Origin: Tetradesmus obliquus
Lineage: Eukaryota > Chlorophyta > Chlorophyceae > Sphaeropleales > Scenedesmaceae
DNA: 64,000 nt
Assembly (NCBI GenBank): GCA_030272155.1
Contig: CP126194.1
Span: 4,455,501 to 4,519,500, forward strand
Direction: 5' to 3'
Shown piece after piece: positions 22,912 to 34,274 of the stretch. Both the position numbers and the translations under genes were made by a program. Below the pieces are notes generated by a model that saw only the letters and a program-made list of their open reading frames with translations, was not told the origin of the DNA and ran no database searches. The stretch's first letter is position 1, and the number at the start of each line of letters is the position of its first letter.

Positions 22912-23727
22912 AAAAGCATGGCTGCTGCTCTGCCACGGCACTGCCGCCACTTGCACCTAGACATTGCAGCCGCAGTACTCCTGCTGACGCTGCACACATG
23001 CAACTACATGTCTCGTGGCAGTGCTGCCGCCAGCATGACAATGCTTACGACGCGGCCAGCCGTCAACCTCTGATTAATCCGAATCCAAATGTGCCGGCAC
23101 ACACTGGCACTTTTGTTGTTTTGTGCTGCAGGTGCTGCGCCGCATCTTCCCTGTGGGCCGCGGCTTGTTTGAGGACTACCTGGCAAACTTCTGGTGCGTT
23201 ACCTCCGTGTTCATCAAGTGGAAGAGCCTAGCCAGCAACGCAGCGCTGATGCCGGTGTGTGCTGGCCTGACAGTGCTGGCCGCATTGCCCAGCATGGTGC
23301 AGCAGGTGCTGCAGCCGTCACCAAAAGGGCTGCTGCTGGGCATGGCCAACAGCGCCTTTGCCTTCTTCATGCTCAGCTACCAGGTGAGGCAGCAGGTTTG
23401 AGTTTGAGACCTGTTGAGAACCTTTTGGCTGCATGCACGCACAGCAGTGGACAGCGCCGGGGGACCTTGGGCGGGGGGTCTCCTGGCCAAGCAATGCTTG
23501 AAGGTGCACAGCTTTGCTTTTTTCATGCTAGACTGTCCATCCTTACAGCTAGGGCAGCGGTGGGTGGCCCGGCAGCTTAGCTGCAGCTTGTGGCGGGCTG
23601 CACTGTCGGTCCAGCTGCATGGGTCGAGCATGTGAATAGGCGTCACCTGTACACTAGTCGTCAGCAGCAATTCAAGCAAGCAAGGATGGTGTGCCTTGCT
23701 AGGCATGGCCAGCAGCTGCTGACACAC

Positions 23728-23761
<34 letters not shown>

Positions 23762-24209
23762 GCAGGTCCACGAGAAGTCCATCCTGCTGCCGCTGCTGCC
23801 CATCACGCTGCTGGCAGCCAGTGAGCCGGACTGCGCCATCTGGGGGCCAGCGATTGCATCCTTCAGCATGTACCCGCTGCTGGTGCGAGACGGTGTGTCA
23901 CTCGCCTACACTGCCACTATCGTGCTGTATCTCCTGGTCATCACTGCGCTAGTGGCTACAAAGGGAGTGCAGCCAGTGACACTGGGCAGTAGATGCGGCA
24001 GGCTGCTTGCGGCGGCGGGTTGTGCAGGGGCGGTGCTGCTGCACCTGCTGCAGGCGCTGGTGCCGCCGCCGCAGCGGCTGCCGTGGCTGCATGACAGGCT
24101 GTTTGTGAGCTACAGCTTTGTGTTTATTGCTGGGGCCATGCTGTACCTTAACTGGAGGCAGTGGAACCAGCAAGGCAGCAGCAGTGCTAGCAAGGCCAAA
24201 ACCAAGTAG
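20994..24209 (+). CDS. ALG6: ALG6 dolichyl-P-Glc:Man9GlcNAc2-PP-dolichol glucosyltransferase
   Basis: Eight exons (20994-21069, 21158-21242, 21361-21430, 21671-21800, 22163-22515, 22744-22836, 23132-23383, 23766-24209) give 500 residues, the usual family length. The enzyme adds the first glucose to the lipid-linked N-glycan precursor on the luminal face of the ER. Diagnostic blocks are [15 protein letters not shown], then [58 protein letters not shown] and [12 protein letters not shown] (from residue 354). YWPLDYPPL and the WYKDG.DNDP segment favour ALG6 over the paralogue ALG8. Many hydrophobic segments alternate along the chain, as expected for a GT57 multi-pass protein. The N-terminus is short (M-N-A-A-A-A-A-L then a membrane segment). 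Introns 6 and 7 carry CAG x11 and CTG x10. Confidence 0.95.
22876..22908 (+). repeat. (CAG)11 in ALG6 intron 6
   Basis: Eleven perfect CAG units lie 40 bases after the donor of ALG6 intron 6. No long complementary CTG tract is seen in the same intron. Confidence 0.9.
23730..23759 (+). repeat. (CTG)10 abutting ALG6 intron 7 acceptor
   Basis: Ten CTG units end six bases before the exon that begins with the VHEKS codons. The tract takes the place of a polypyrimidine tract. Confidence 0.9.
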
Positions 24210-24469
24210 CTAGCACAGGCGGCTACAGCGGCTAACAGATGCTTGGGGTTGCAACCAATTGGGGTTGTTTGCGGCCGACCCGCTGCAGTGCTCGCTGCCT
24301 ATAGCTGCGAGTTGCTGGCTGGTGACGTGTAAACGACTGTTTCTGTGCCGGGGTCCTGTGGACGGCTTGCAGCTAGTCATGCAGCAACATCTTGAACAGC
24401 TTGATATGCCAGTTACACTGCCAGCTGTCAACCCAATTCAGGCTGTTGAGGGTTGTCAAAGTGCAGTGG

Positions 24470-24474
24470 TGTAA
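24470..24474 (+). terminator. candidate TGTAA poly(A) signal for ALG6
   Basis: TGTAA lies 261 bases after the ALG6 stop, in the gap between convergent genes. A second copy at 24328-24332 is an alternative. Confidence 0.4.
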
Positions 24475-24672
24475 AGCAGCACAAAATCTGAAAGCAGCGT
24501 CTTCTGCTCCCGGGCTGCTGGCCCATCAAGGGTTTTGCCCCAATTTCCAGTCACAGTGGACCGTCCACTAACACAGCACCATGCCAGCGCAACGGTGGCG
24601 TGCGCAGTTTGAGTCACTGCTCCAGCCTGTTTGACTGGTCGAATCACAAGTTCCCCAGGCGATACAAACGCG

Positions 24673-24677
24673 TTACA
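24673..24677 (-). terminator. candidate TGTAA poly(A) signal for OXA1
   Basis: TTACA on the plus strand (TGTAA in the OXA1 sense) lies 189 bases beyond the OXA1 stop. Confidence 0.4.
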
Positions 24678-24865
24678 CAGTGCACAGCTCAAAAACTGCA
24701 GTAGCACGTCGTGCATAATCAAACGCCACCATGAGTTATGGCGTCAACTGGCGCACGCTACACAGCGTACCGATGCTTCTGTGAAAGCGAGCCACTGTTT
24801 CTCAACATATTCAGCGGCAGGAAGACCTCAAGGGTGCCTACAGCACCGCTACACCTGAAAGCTAC

Positions 24866-27523
24866 TCAGCTGGACTTGGCTTTCCTTCTAGGCTTGTGCG
24901 GCAGGTAATTCACTGCTACGCGCGTGCCTGGCGGCGGCGGCAGCGCCGCCCCTGCTGCTGCTGCTGGCCGTCTGGCCTGCTTCTTCTGCCCAAAAGGGTT
25001 TAGGTTTTCTAGCTGCGGCCCCAGCTGCTCTATCCAGCTGCCGCCCTCCTCTGCGCTCTTCGGCTGCTGCACCACGCCCTTTATAGGCAGACCGAGCAGC
25101 CGCCGCACCCCCGGATGCGCCAGCAGCATGTTCTGCCCTGCTGAGATCAGCGCATTGCTGGCCCAAAGCAGCGCCACAGCTGATGAGGCGTAGCCGCCTG
25201 CAGGAATCATGATGAAGGCCACACCTGTCATCATCTTCTTCATCATGCCTGCATTGCCCCCTGGCATCTGGCCCATGGCATCACTGAAGCTCCCCGAGCG
25301 CACCATTGCGAGGGTTGCAATGGAGCAGATGATGGGTAGGCCGTAGAAGGGGTCTGGCATCGTGAGGTCAGTGAACCACAGCGCGCCCTCATGCGTCATG
25401 GCGGGCAGCTGCAGGCGGCACAGATGAAGCACAAACGACAAAAGACGCACAGTTGTTATGATTGAGCCCAGTGAATCGCGTGTCGGCAAGAGCCAAGGAC
25501 CACAATGCGCCCGCATGCGTCATGGCGGGCAGCTGCAGGCGGCACAGCAGCAATGCGACAGGCGCAGGGGTTCAGGGCAGCAGGCAAATTTTCAGTTGGT
25601 GGTGGTGGTGGTGCTGCTGCTGCTGCTGCTGCTGCCGCCGCACCTTGTCCTTGGCCAGCATCTGCACGGCGCTGAACTGGCTGATGAACAGCGCCGCCTG
25701 CGCAATGCCCATGGCAGGGATCAGCAGCGACTTGACCATGCCGCCTTTGTTGCGGCGCTTGAACTCAGCCATCTTCTCAGTGTACTCGTGATACAGCTTC
25801 TCATATTCGCCCGCGGATTTCTGCGGGGCAAAAATGGGACGTGGCGAGTGCAGGCAAACAGATACACGGCAGCCAGATGGGGTTCACTAGGCGTCAGCAT
25901 GCAGTACACTCACGTAGCCGGTGGAAACGATGATACAGATAGCAGCGAAAAGTGTATGGTCAGCAGTAGCATGCTGAAGTTCGTTGTTTTGTGTACCAGT
26001 ACGCATGCACCGACATAGCGCCGGCGCCATGCTGCAAAGCAACGCTGCTTCCAGCTGACAAGCAGGACTGTATGCCACAAGGTACAATCCAATGCTGCTT
26101 GCTGGCGCAGCCGGGGCTGGCAGAGTCTGCTGCGCCCTGTTGACTGCATTTGTTGTTACATGAGGTTTTGTTGTGATGTAGGGTTCATAGCTGGCTCACC
26201 GCCTGGCTCATCTGCAGGTTGATCTTCTGCAGCCCCTCAGCCTCAGCGCGCATCGCCTGCCAGAAGCAGCAGCAGCAGCGAGAGCAGCAGTAACATGCAA
26301 AGTCACCCCATTGACATTGGACATGCACAATGCTGTCAATAAGGGTCGACTGCAGCACAACGGAGGCTGGCCGGCAACTGCGAACGCCACAAGCACACAA
26401 CAGCCGCACAAACGCCCCGCTTGTGTTCCTTCTGACCCAGCTGCCACCATCGCCTGACACAGGCTGAAGAGCAGCTGCTGCTGGGAAGGCTGCTGCTGCT
26501 GCTGCTGTTGCTGCTGTTGCTGCTGCTGCTGTTGCTGCTGCTGCTGGCTGCTCACCGCCATCTTGGGTGCCTCCTTCTGCGTGATGACTGTGAGGGGCAT
26601 CAGCGCCAGCTTGATGACCAGGTTGCTCAGCGCAATCGCCTCAAACCTGCAGCAGCAGCAGCAGCAGCAGCAGCAGGTGTGAGGTCACACGCTGCCAGCT
26701 GCCTTGGCGCCATGTGTCAGGCACAGTGGCTGTGCTTGTATGCATACCTCTGCTTGCTGCTACTGTCTGTCAAACACGTATTTGTTCGCCATCGAGCAGA
26801 TGATAATGCCACTTAGAGTGTGTAAAGCAAGGCTGTGATTGGCCTCGCATGCAGCTAGGCGCCTGTAGCAGTGACCATCACTGCACAAGACACGCAGCAG
26901 CAGCGATTGACACTGCAAGCAGCACACTGCCTACGTGCACACTGCATTATGCAAGCTGCACAGCACATTTCACACTGCACCCTGCAGCACTTAACATTTT
27001 GTGTTGCAAGCGAGCAGCCATACTATGCAAAGCTTCATGCTGGCCCAGATCTGCAGCGCAACATGTATCAGGGCAACAGCACACTGCTAGTTCTGCGGCC
27101 ACTGCAGCTGCCGCTGCAGCTGCAAGCAGCCAACCAGCTGCAGCTCAGCCTCCAGATCACTCACCATGGCAGCCCCATGCTCTCATGTGTCATCATCAGC
27201 ACATCAATGAAGGCCCGTGTCCCAGGCCAAGATGCTGCTTGGGCTGCCAGCACAACAGCATCACTGGCTGCCTCACTCGCAGACACCAGCACATCAGCTT
27301 GGCTGATCACCTCTGCTGCTGAGCCATAGCCGTCTAATGGGTCGTGCACGAAGCTGGCAGTGTCAGCTGCTGGTGCTGATGGCACATCTGGCGCATCTGA
27401 CTTGCTGCGTGTCTGCTGCTGGTCCCATGGGTGTGTGGCGTGCTGCAGCAGCTGCTGCTGGCTGGACAATGCCTGGCATAGCGCTCCCCTGGGCAGCAGC
27501 AACCTGCTCGCCTGGCGCAGCAT
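24866..27523 (-). CDS. OXA1: mitochondrial inner-membrane insertase OXA1
   Basis: Five exons on the minus strand (27165-27523, 26556-26646, 26200-26256, 25644-25820, 24866-25408) total 408 residues. OXA1 inserts mitochondrially and nuclear-encoded proteins into the inner membrane. The N-terminus MLRQASRLLLPRGALCQALS is a typical Arg-rich amphipathic presequence. The YidC/Oxa1 core covers roughly residues 105-320: HESMGLPWF, then LVIKLALMPLTVITQKEAP, a basic loop YEKLYHEYTEKMAEFKRRNK, GMVKSLLIPAMGIAQAALFI and ALWFTDLTMPDPFYGLPII; the FTDLT.PDP block is characteristic of mitochondrial OXA1. The tail is basic and Pro/Ala-rich, ending KPRRKAKSS, which fits ribosome binding. CAG/CAA-rich sequence after KMA is read as intron because GTGAGC follows the GCG codon directly and the next exon continues in phase. 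Confidence 0.93.
25377..25557. repeat. duplicated 3' splice site and exon start in OXA1 intron 4
   Basis: About 40 bases spanning the acceptor and first codons of OXA1 exon 5 (plus strand ATGCGTCATGGCGGGCAGCT and flanks) recur nearly unchanged about 123 bases upstream in the intron (25391-25424 and 25514-25547). Both copies keep CTGCAG followed by the codons for LPAMTH. Confidence 0.9.
26257..26555 (-). repeat. CAG-rich donor side and CTG-rich acceptor side, OXA1 intron 2
   Basis: In the sense strand, CAG/CAA units begin right after the donor (plus strand CTG/TTG at about 26476-26547). A short CTG tract precedes the acceptor (plus strand CAGCAGCAGCAGC at 26266-26278). Confidence 0.8.
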
Positions 27524-28006
27524 TCAACTCAGCGTCTCAGCTTGTAAGCTAGGTTGCAGTGCTTGAACCGACAGCAGATATCATGTGCTTGTCACCACAC
27601 TCGGGTGTGTGCTGCTGCTGCTGCTGCACTTAAATTCCGCTGCGGGCCTTCAGATGCCTAATTTGAGTTCATTCACAGCTTATCAGTGCGATAAAGTTCA
27701 AGCTACCAGAACACGATCTCACCTGTCTTCGGTTGTGCTGGCGAGGTTTTGGCGTGGGGTGCCACCTCATCCTGTGCCAGGACTGACATGGCCTCATTGT
27801 GCCAGTGTGATACGTCATCTTTCGACTGTTTATGCCAAGCAGCTACCACAGCTTCGTTGTCGCAACGGCATCTACGATTCCTTGTATTGTGCGCACCTGG
27901 CAACTTCACTCACGCTCTTTCTCTGCAGCCACCAGTCAGTTTTCGCTACGATTGCGACAGGTGGATTCTCTGAACCAAATAGTAAATATACTTGCAGGAG
28001 GCTGCC
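27524..28006. promoter_or_regulatory. divergent promoter region, OXA1 / VTT gene
   Basis: The 483 bases between two divergent start codons must contain both promoters and 5' UTRs. No specific element is recognised. Open frames here are not conserved with any family I know. Confidence 0.5.
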
Positions 28007-30491
28007 ATGCAGCAGCAGCGCACCCTAACCACGCACCAGTCGACTGGTGTGTGGACTTGGGGTCCCTGTGGCGTGCCGCGGCCGTTTAGCAGCCAGCGAA
28101 AATTATTACTTAGCCATTGCAATATTGTTAGTCGAGAAGACAGTGTCGTAGAAGTGGCAGTGACGCAACAATTGCATGGCGAATGCAACAGCAGCAGCAG
28201 TGGTCAGCAGCTGGAGCAGCAGCTACCTCAGCAGGTGCCACAAAGCAGCAGTAGCAGCATGCAGCAACAGCGTCAACAATCCGGCCACAGCAGCAACTGG
28301 ATGGTGCTGCCTGCTGTGGCAATGCACCAGCTGAGCATGTCGCTGCACATGCCGGCACATGCGGCGGAAGGCGTCTCGCCTGCAGCGCTGGTCTTGTTCA
28401 GGGAGTTCTTGGTGGGTGTGCTGCATGTGGCCTAAAGCAATGCATGGTTAGCATGAGCAACAAGCAGCACTTGAGACATGTGGTGTCAGCAGTTTGGCAG
28501 CCATCATGCATGCATGGCGCAACTGGTGGTGTGTGGATGGCAAGTACGGCACGCATGGCATTCGGCCCTAGTCACTTTGTGCAGTAGCTGCTTCATCCGA
28601 CTGCTGCTGCCTGTCACATGCAACTCTGCAGCGTTATTATATATGCTTACCTTGCCAAGCATCCTCACATCAGCAGCCCCGCTGCCTAGCTTGCAACTGT
28701 GCGTCAGTGGCCAGTACAGGACAGCCAAACCACTCCATCCACCGTCTGGCCAATATCAATACACAGTAACGCTGCTGCTGCTTCACCCTGCAGGACCAAA
28801 TAGCAGCGCTGGGGCCCTGGGGTGCGGCTCTGTTTGTGGTCACGGTCATGACAGCAGAGATGGTGCCGCTGTTCCCCACGCAGCCGCTGATGCTGGCCAG
28901 CGGCCTGCTCTTCGGGCCTGTCAAGGTGCGCCACCGATGCCGCCGCCGCTGCTGCTGCTGCTGCTGCTGCTGCAGTTCCTCCTGCTGCTGCTGCAGCAGC
29001 TGCACCGTGTTAAATGATTGGTGTGTGCATGGGCCAGGCAGCAGGCAGTTTGCAGCGTCTTCAACAGCAGCTGGTCAGCTGGCAATCGTGCTGTGTATGT
29101 GCGGTCCTGTGAGCATGGCGGAGTGCAAAGTCCAGCCTGACTGGATACCTGCAGCTGTGGATGTTGCACGTGGCAGCGACCAGTGCGTGCATGGTGTTCA
29201 ACTGTTGCAGGCAGGTCTGGTCAGCAGCAGAAGGGACAGGGTGCCCTGAGGTCACCAGACAGCTACGGCTGTATGCGCCTCCAGCCTGGCATGTGGTTGT
29301 GCACCACGACTGGCAGAGTATGGCGTACTGCAGCAAACAGTGCATAATCTGCTGCTGCGGCTCACGCTCTGACATGTTGCCTGCATGTCTCTCTCATGCT
29401 TCCCACGTTGCTCTGCAGGGTGCTGTGTGTGTAGTGCTGGGCGTGACCCTCGCAGCAGCAAACGCCTTCAGCCTCTCACGCGGCGTGGGCCGACCCCTAG
29501 CAGAGAAAATAATCGCGCACGAAGTGGGAGACGGCGCAGCAGCAGGCGGTGGCGGGGTGGTGGCTCAGCAGCTGTCTGCAGTGAACAAGGCCATAGAGTC
29601 TGGCGGCTTCATGCAGCAGGTTGCGGCTATCACACTGCTGCGGCTGACGCCGGTGGTGCCGTTCAGGTGGGTGTGCGGCTGCTGAGTATGTGCATGCTTT
29701 TCGTGCAGCAAAGGGTGTGCAGCAGAGGGTGCGCCTGTCGGTGCATGGTGAAGTTGAATCGGCTGCAAAATAAGCGGGAGGTCGATGCTATGCAGCAGCT
29801 GGTGCTTATCTTCTCAGCAATATTGATGTTGCCTCGCACCAAGTAACACATGTTGTCTGCCGTCTGCCGCCTTGCAGTGCCAGCAACTACCTGCTGGGCC
29901 TAACCCCAGTGCAGCTGGCCCCTATGCTGCTGGGCACGGTCACCGGCATGACTGTGTGGAGCATCCTGTATGCCTCATTGGGTGGCGCCAGCCGCTCCCT
30001 GCTGGAGGGCGGGGCAGACCTGGAGGTGCTGCTGGAAGGTGAGGGGCCAATCTACTGCAAAACTGGCCTGCTCCTTTGGAATGAGTTCTGTATGCCTTGC
30101 CGAGGTTTGTTGGTTCAGCAGTTACCGCAGCACTCCCGCTGCCTGAGGGCGTGCTGAGCTGCCCTCGCGTAATGAACATCTGCCCACGATCTGTAATGAA
30201 CATCTGCCCACGTTCTGCCGGAGGTCTATTGGTAGAGCACTTGACACAGCAGTCATGCTGCTCAAGTCGACCCCGTGTGTATGTTGCGGTGAGCAGTTGG
30301 TGTGGTACCTGCTGCTTGTTTACCGGGGATCCCTCACCATGCTTCTGCTGCTGCTACTGCTGCTGCAGACCTGGCTGACAAGGCGGGCCAGTACTCCTCC
30401 GACGTGGCAGTCTGTGGGCTGCTGCTGGGCGTCATGGCGGGCGGCTATTGGCTGGTGGGCCAGCGGCTGCGCAGCGCTGATGTGGCTGAAG

Positions 30492-30526
<35 letters not shown>

Positions 30527-30589
30527 CCGCGGCCGCCGCTGCCATCGCTTGATGCAGGCACGCCAGAAGAAGCACTGCAGCGCAAGTGA
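28007..30589 (+). CDS. VTT-domain (TVP38/TMEM64, DedA-like) membrane protein
   Basis: Five exons (28007-28411, 28794-28925, 29419-29666, 29878-30038, 30369-30589) encode 388 residues. The VTT domain covers about residues 135-320: WGAALFVVTVMTAEMVPLFP, then QPLMLASGLLFGPVKGAVCV, NAFSLSRGVGRPLAEKI, and the signature RLTPVVPFSASNYLLGLTPV with a following membrane segment GTVTGMTVWSILYASLGG. The family includes lipid scramblases (TMEM41B, VMP1) and bacterial DedA proteins; the precise function of this member is unknown. A last membrane segment (VAVCGLLLGVMAGGYWLVGQ) precedes a Ser tract coded by AGC repeats. The ~130-residue Gln/Ser-rich N-terminus may be an organellar targeting region; plastid location is common for algal members but unproven here. 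The ATG at 28007 is the first in frame. Confidence 0.9.
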
Positions 30590-32863
30590 CAAGGTGTTGG
30601 TTGTGTGTAGGATACGGCAGCAGCGCTGTCTCGCGTGCTGTTGAGCGCATGGCGTGGTGAATGTAGGTGCCAGTGTTTGGCGCAGCAGCTGCAATGGCAG
30701 TGTTATGTTGCGACAAGGGGCATCTTATTGCTATGGTGCATGCCGTGCCTCAATAGCATTGTCAGCTAGGCCGCTGGGACGGGTGCGCACGTGTGTGTAT
30801 ATGTGCTAGAAAGAGGGATTCTGCTGCGTCCGTGTACATGTATTGCCTGTAAAGCGGTTATTGATGCCAGCTCAAAACAGCTGGCTGGAATGATCAGATT
30901 GCCAGGGTTTGCATTTGCTGTATGTATTGGAGGCTGTTGCTGGCCGCGTGTTTGCGCTCATTTGCTTTCGTGTTGTGCCGGCTGATGTAATCTGCTTGCA
31001 ACAGCAAAGCCCAATGGAGAGCAGCACAGCTGTGCATGCTTGTTTCTTTCTGCTGTTACTAGCCAGTGTATGGCTGGATTGCTTGCAGGGGGCTCTTGAG
31101 CTACCGTTTGTTTTTGTGTGGCATTTTTGCTGTGCACCTGCAGCATTGAGGCAGTTGGTAGCCAAATGGCAGTCAGAGCTTTGCACGGAGGGAAGAGCGC
31201 ACTAGGATGCTTGGCATGCGTTGTTGTTGCCCGTGTTCAAGCCAGTTCACCCATAGCAGGGCATTTTGTGCTTCAGCCCTGCAGGGTTTTGGTTGTCCCT
31301 GCGGTTGTGCAGTGCACACGCATAGCTTGAGGTTCAACGCCAAGTTGGCGGTGGGTGCGCGGTTGAAAAACAGCATTTTTGTGGGGTGCTGTAGTGTGGC
31401 AGCGGCAGTGGTTGACATTGATTGGCAGTCAGCGGTAAGGTTTATGCAGTCAGATTTTGTCAGAGGCCCAAACAGTTGTTCTGGTCATAAACATAACAAG
31501 TAGTCGACTGTCTGCCAACCAAGCAGGGGAATACTGCTGGTGTATTGCGCGGCAACTGACAAGGGGGGTTTGCTGTGTTTGGGCCTGATGTCAGCTGTCA
31601 AGTTCAAGGATATTTGAGTGCATGCCATGAGCATGCCTTGTATTCTAGCACCTGGTGCGTCGCTGTCTGGCGCGACTGTGAGGGTACCCATGTAACTGCA
31701 AGTCATTCACTGATGCCTTCAATGTCCTTCAGTACTGCTGTACTTGCCACTGATCACGGCCAAGGGCGCATCACAAGGGCGCATCACAAGTTGTACTGCT
31801 GTTGAATAACATATATTGCACTACAGCCCGGACCTGTGGTAAAAGTGCTAAAACTCCGCTAAAAGTCCCAGGGCACCGGCCATCAAGCAAAGGCATGACG
31901 TTACTTCATGCTTGAAAGGAAACCTCAGGTTTTCTTAGAGGCTCTATAATTTGCGCACGCAGGTCTGCAATTGTACCAAGAATCATTCCTTTGGCATGAT
32001 GCCAGGCCTGTGTCAGCCTGCCTGCTGCCCCCGCGCATCGAGAACAATCCAGCTGTGCTCAACAGGCCTGCCACTTAGGAGTGCAGCAGAGAACACACCC
32101 AGAAGTTGATGCAGAGCTCAATGCAACCATTGCCCAGCGATAAGTGCCACATGCTCAGCGCAGAAGGTGGGAGCCAAGAACTTGAATGAAGTATCGACCA
32201 TACTGGCCCACTATGCCTGCCGGGCATGCAAGCTGATGCACTTCCAATGTGCCGCACGGCACGCACGCATTGCACTCTCTGTGGCCATACCAAGTACAAA
32301 GCAATGCATCAGCAGCATGCAGGGATGCCATCCATACAGTGCATTGAGACAGCATATTGGAAGGGTACAAACGGGTTTATCACCCAGAATATCTAGAAAG
32401 CCATAGAAGTGGACAGCAACCTACGGAGCAAACCAATCATCTCTGGTGCTGTGCATTCCAGCATGGCACCGTTAGCCGTACCTCTTGCGAGCTGAGATGT
32501 GCTGCAAGGCATCAACCCCAGCAAGCATTGCTGGGGGTAACCCCCAAACATCATTGGTATATGGGATGTTAAACCGTAAGCCATGCGCAGTCACCCTGAC
32601 CGTGCTGTCTGCCTATTCTTACATCCATTGCGCTTTGGAAGTACTGTTGGTACAAAGCAGTGCCACTGGCATGCGGCTGCGCAGCCAGAGCACAAGCACA
32701 AGAACAAACATCCAAACACTCTGATGCCATGTCTGCATCAGTCAGATGCGGGCTGGTCACTAGTACATCTCACATTGTCTGCTGAGCGTGCTGCACGCTC
32801 AGGTGCGTGACCTGGCAGTACCGCCTCTGCTGCTGTTGAAGCCATGCCTGCAGCTGCACCCTC
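30590..32863. other. intergenic: VTT and mTERF 3' flanks
   Basis: Two convergent genes end here. The first ~900 bases are GT-rich in the VTT sense and contain TGTAA at 30848 and 30986. From about 31500 the bias disappears. No gene is recognised. A 15-base unit (AAGGGCGCATCACAA) is tandemly doubled at about 31763-31790. Confidence 0.45.
30848..30852 (+). terminator. candidate TGTAA poly(A) signal for the VTT gene
   Basis: TGTAA 259 bases after the VTT stop, inside GT-rich 3' flank. A further copy at 30986-30990 is an alternative. Confidence 0.35.
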
Positions 32864-34274
32864 TCACATGCCAGCTCTCTCGTCCACGCCCACTCCAAAC
32901 TTTGACCACAGCCGTATGAGCATGTCGATGTCCTGCTCCTGCATGGCCAGCACCTGCGGGCAGTACGCCACCACCCTGTGCCGCACCTCGTCATTGTCAA
33001 ACCCCAGCTGCTTCAACCGCAGTATGGCTGCCCCTGCCCTGGCCACATCTGAATCGATGAGGATGCGTGGCTGCTGGCTGACCACGTTTTTGATCTGGCT
33101 GGGGCTGAAGCCAAAGCTGTTGAAGAAGTCCAGCCAGGAGGCCAGCGGGCACTGCAGCAGCTGCGGGTGGCCTTGCAGGAGATGCAGCAGCTCCTGGCTG
33201 CTGAACAGCAGCAGCATGCCATCCAAGCCTGATCAGGAAGCAGCAATCGTGCAACTGGAGTGAGTTGCAGCCAGGGAGATGGTTCGTGTCGTGTGCCTAC
33301 ACTTGATGCAAGGAGGTCCAAGCCAAGGTAATTCACCAGACCTTCAGCCCGAATGCTACTGCTGCACGACACCGAAAAACCCGAGAGCTGATTGAGTGTG
33401 CATGTGACTAGTGTATAGTCAACATGTGACACATAGCGCAGCCAGGCAGGACCACTACAACACCCGAGAGATGCCTCAATGCATCCTGCACGGGGTGCCA
33501 GAGCACAGAACTGTGCATGATGGCAAGCAGCTGCTGCTTCGCACCTGTTTCTAGCTCCACCAGCTGTGCTGGCCTCATCATTGCCTGCTGTGCGTCGCAG
33601 ATTGGCTGCATGGCAGCAGGCAGCATGTAGCAGCTGCAGTGTTAGACGGCGCGCATGCGGGTGGTTTAGTGCACTCACAAGATGCAAACTCAGCAGCGTT
33701 GGTGCTTCAAATGCTGCAAAGCTTATTCAAAAGAGCTTTCATGCACCACACAGACTTGCTGATGCATCACAAAACACGAATGATACACTTGTTTGACACT
33801 GCTGCAAGCACTGGTACGCCAGGCTTGCCCTGCTGCTGCTGGCCCACCTGCAGGGCATGCTGCTTGCTGCCTGCTGGCAAGTCAAGCTTATCTACCAACA
33901 AGTCTTCGAGTTCTATTGACCAGCCTGGCTTTTCGGCTGCTTGCAGGAGAAATAGCCTAAGGCTTCTGACCAGAGTTGGGTCAGCTACTGCTTTCTGCCT
34001 TGGTGTTGTGCTGGGTGACCTAGGCCGTGTGAGTCGCGGCGGCAACGAATGGCACTCTTTTGGTGCGTGCGGTGTAGATGCAGCACAGCAATGTCGATCA
34101 GCGTGCACGTTGCCCTGCTGCAAGAAGGCGTACACACGCATATGTAAGGCGTTGGGTCAAAGCAGGCCAGGTTTTACTTTTGAGTTGCGTCTCTTGAAAT
34201 AAAGCATGAAGTACCACCACACTCACCTTGCTGAGGATTCGCCACTGCAAGTACAGCCTGTTGATGACAACCAT
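32864..34274 (-). CDS. mTERF-family organellar transcription/translation factor
   Basis: Four exons (34227-34274, 33848-34117, 33545-33605, 32864-33228) give 247 residues. The last exon shows consecutive mTERF-type helical repeats: LLHLLQGHPQLLQCPLASW, then FNSFGFSPSQIKNVVSQQPR, ILRLKQLGFDNDEVRHRVVA and YCPQVLAMQEQDIDMLIRLW. The LGF....V......P.(V/L)L rhythm is the family signature. mTERF proteins bind organellar nucleic acid; plastid or mitochondrial targeting cannot be decided from this sequence. Exon 2 is less conserved, with a basic, Pro/Ser-rich start. The first exon (MVVINRLYLQWRILSK) is short and rests on splice phase only, so the true start may lie further upstream. Confidence 0.8.

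Larger units (their letters stand above)
24210..24865. other. convergent 3' intergenic region, ALG6 / OXA1
   Basis: Two convergent genes end here. TGTAA occurs on the plus strand at 24328 and 24470 (for ALG6) and on the minus strand at 24673-24677 (for OXA1). No other gene is seen. Confidence 0.5.

Noticed and set aside
26470-26555. Poly-Gln insertion in OXA1
   Set aside because: The tract follows a good GTGAGC donor and the next exon continues in phase, so it is intronic rather than coding.
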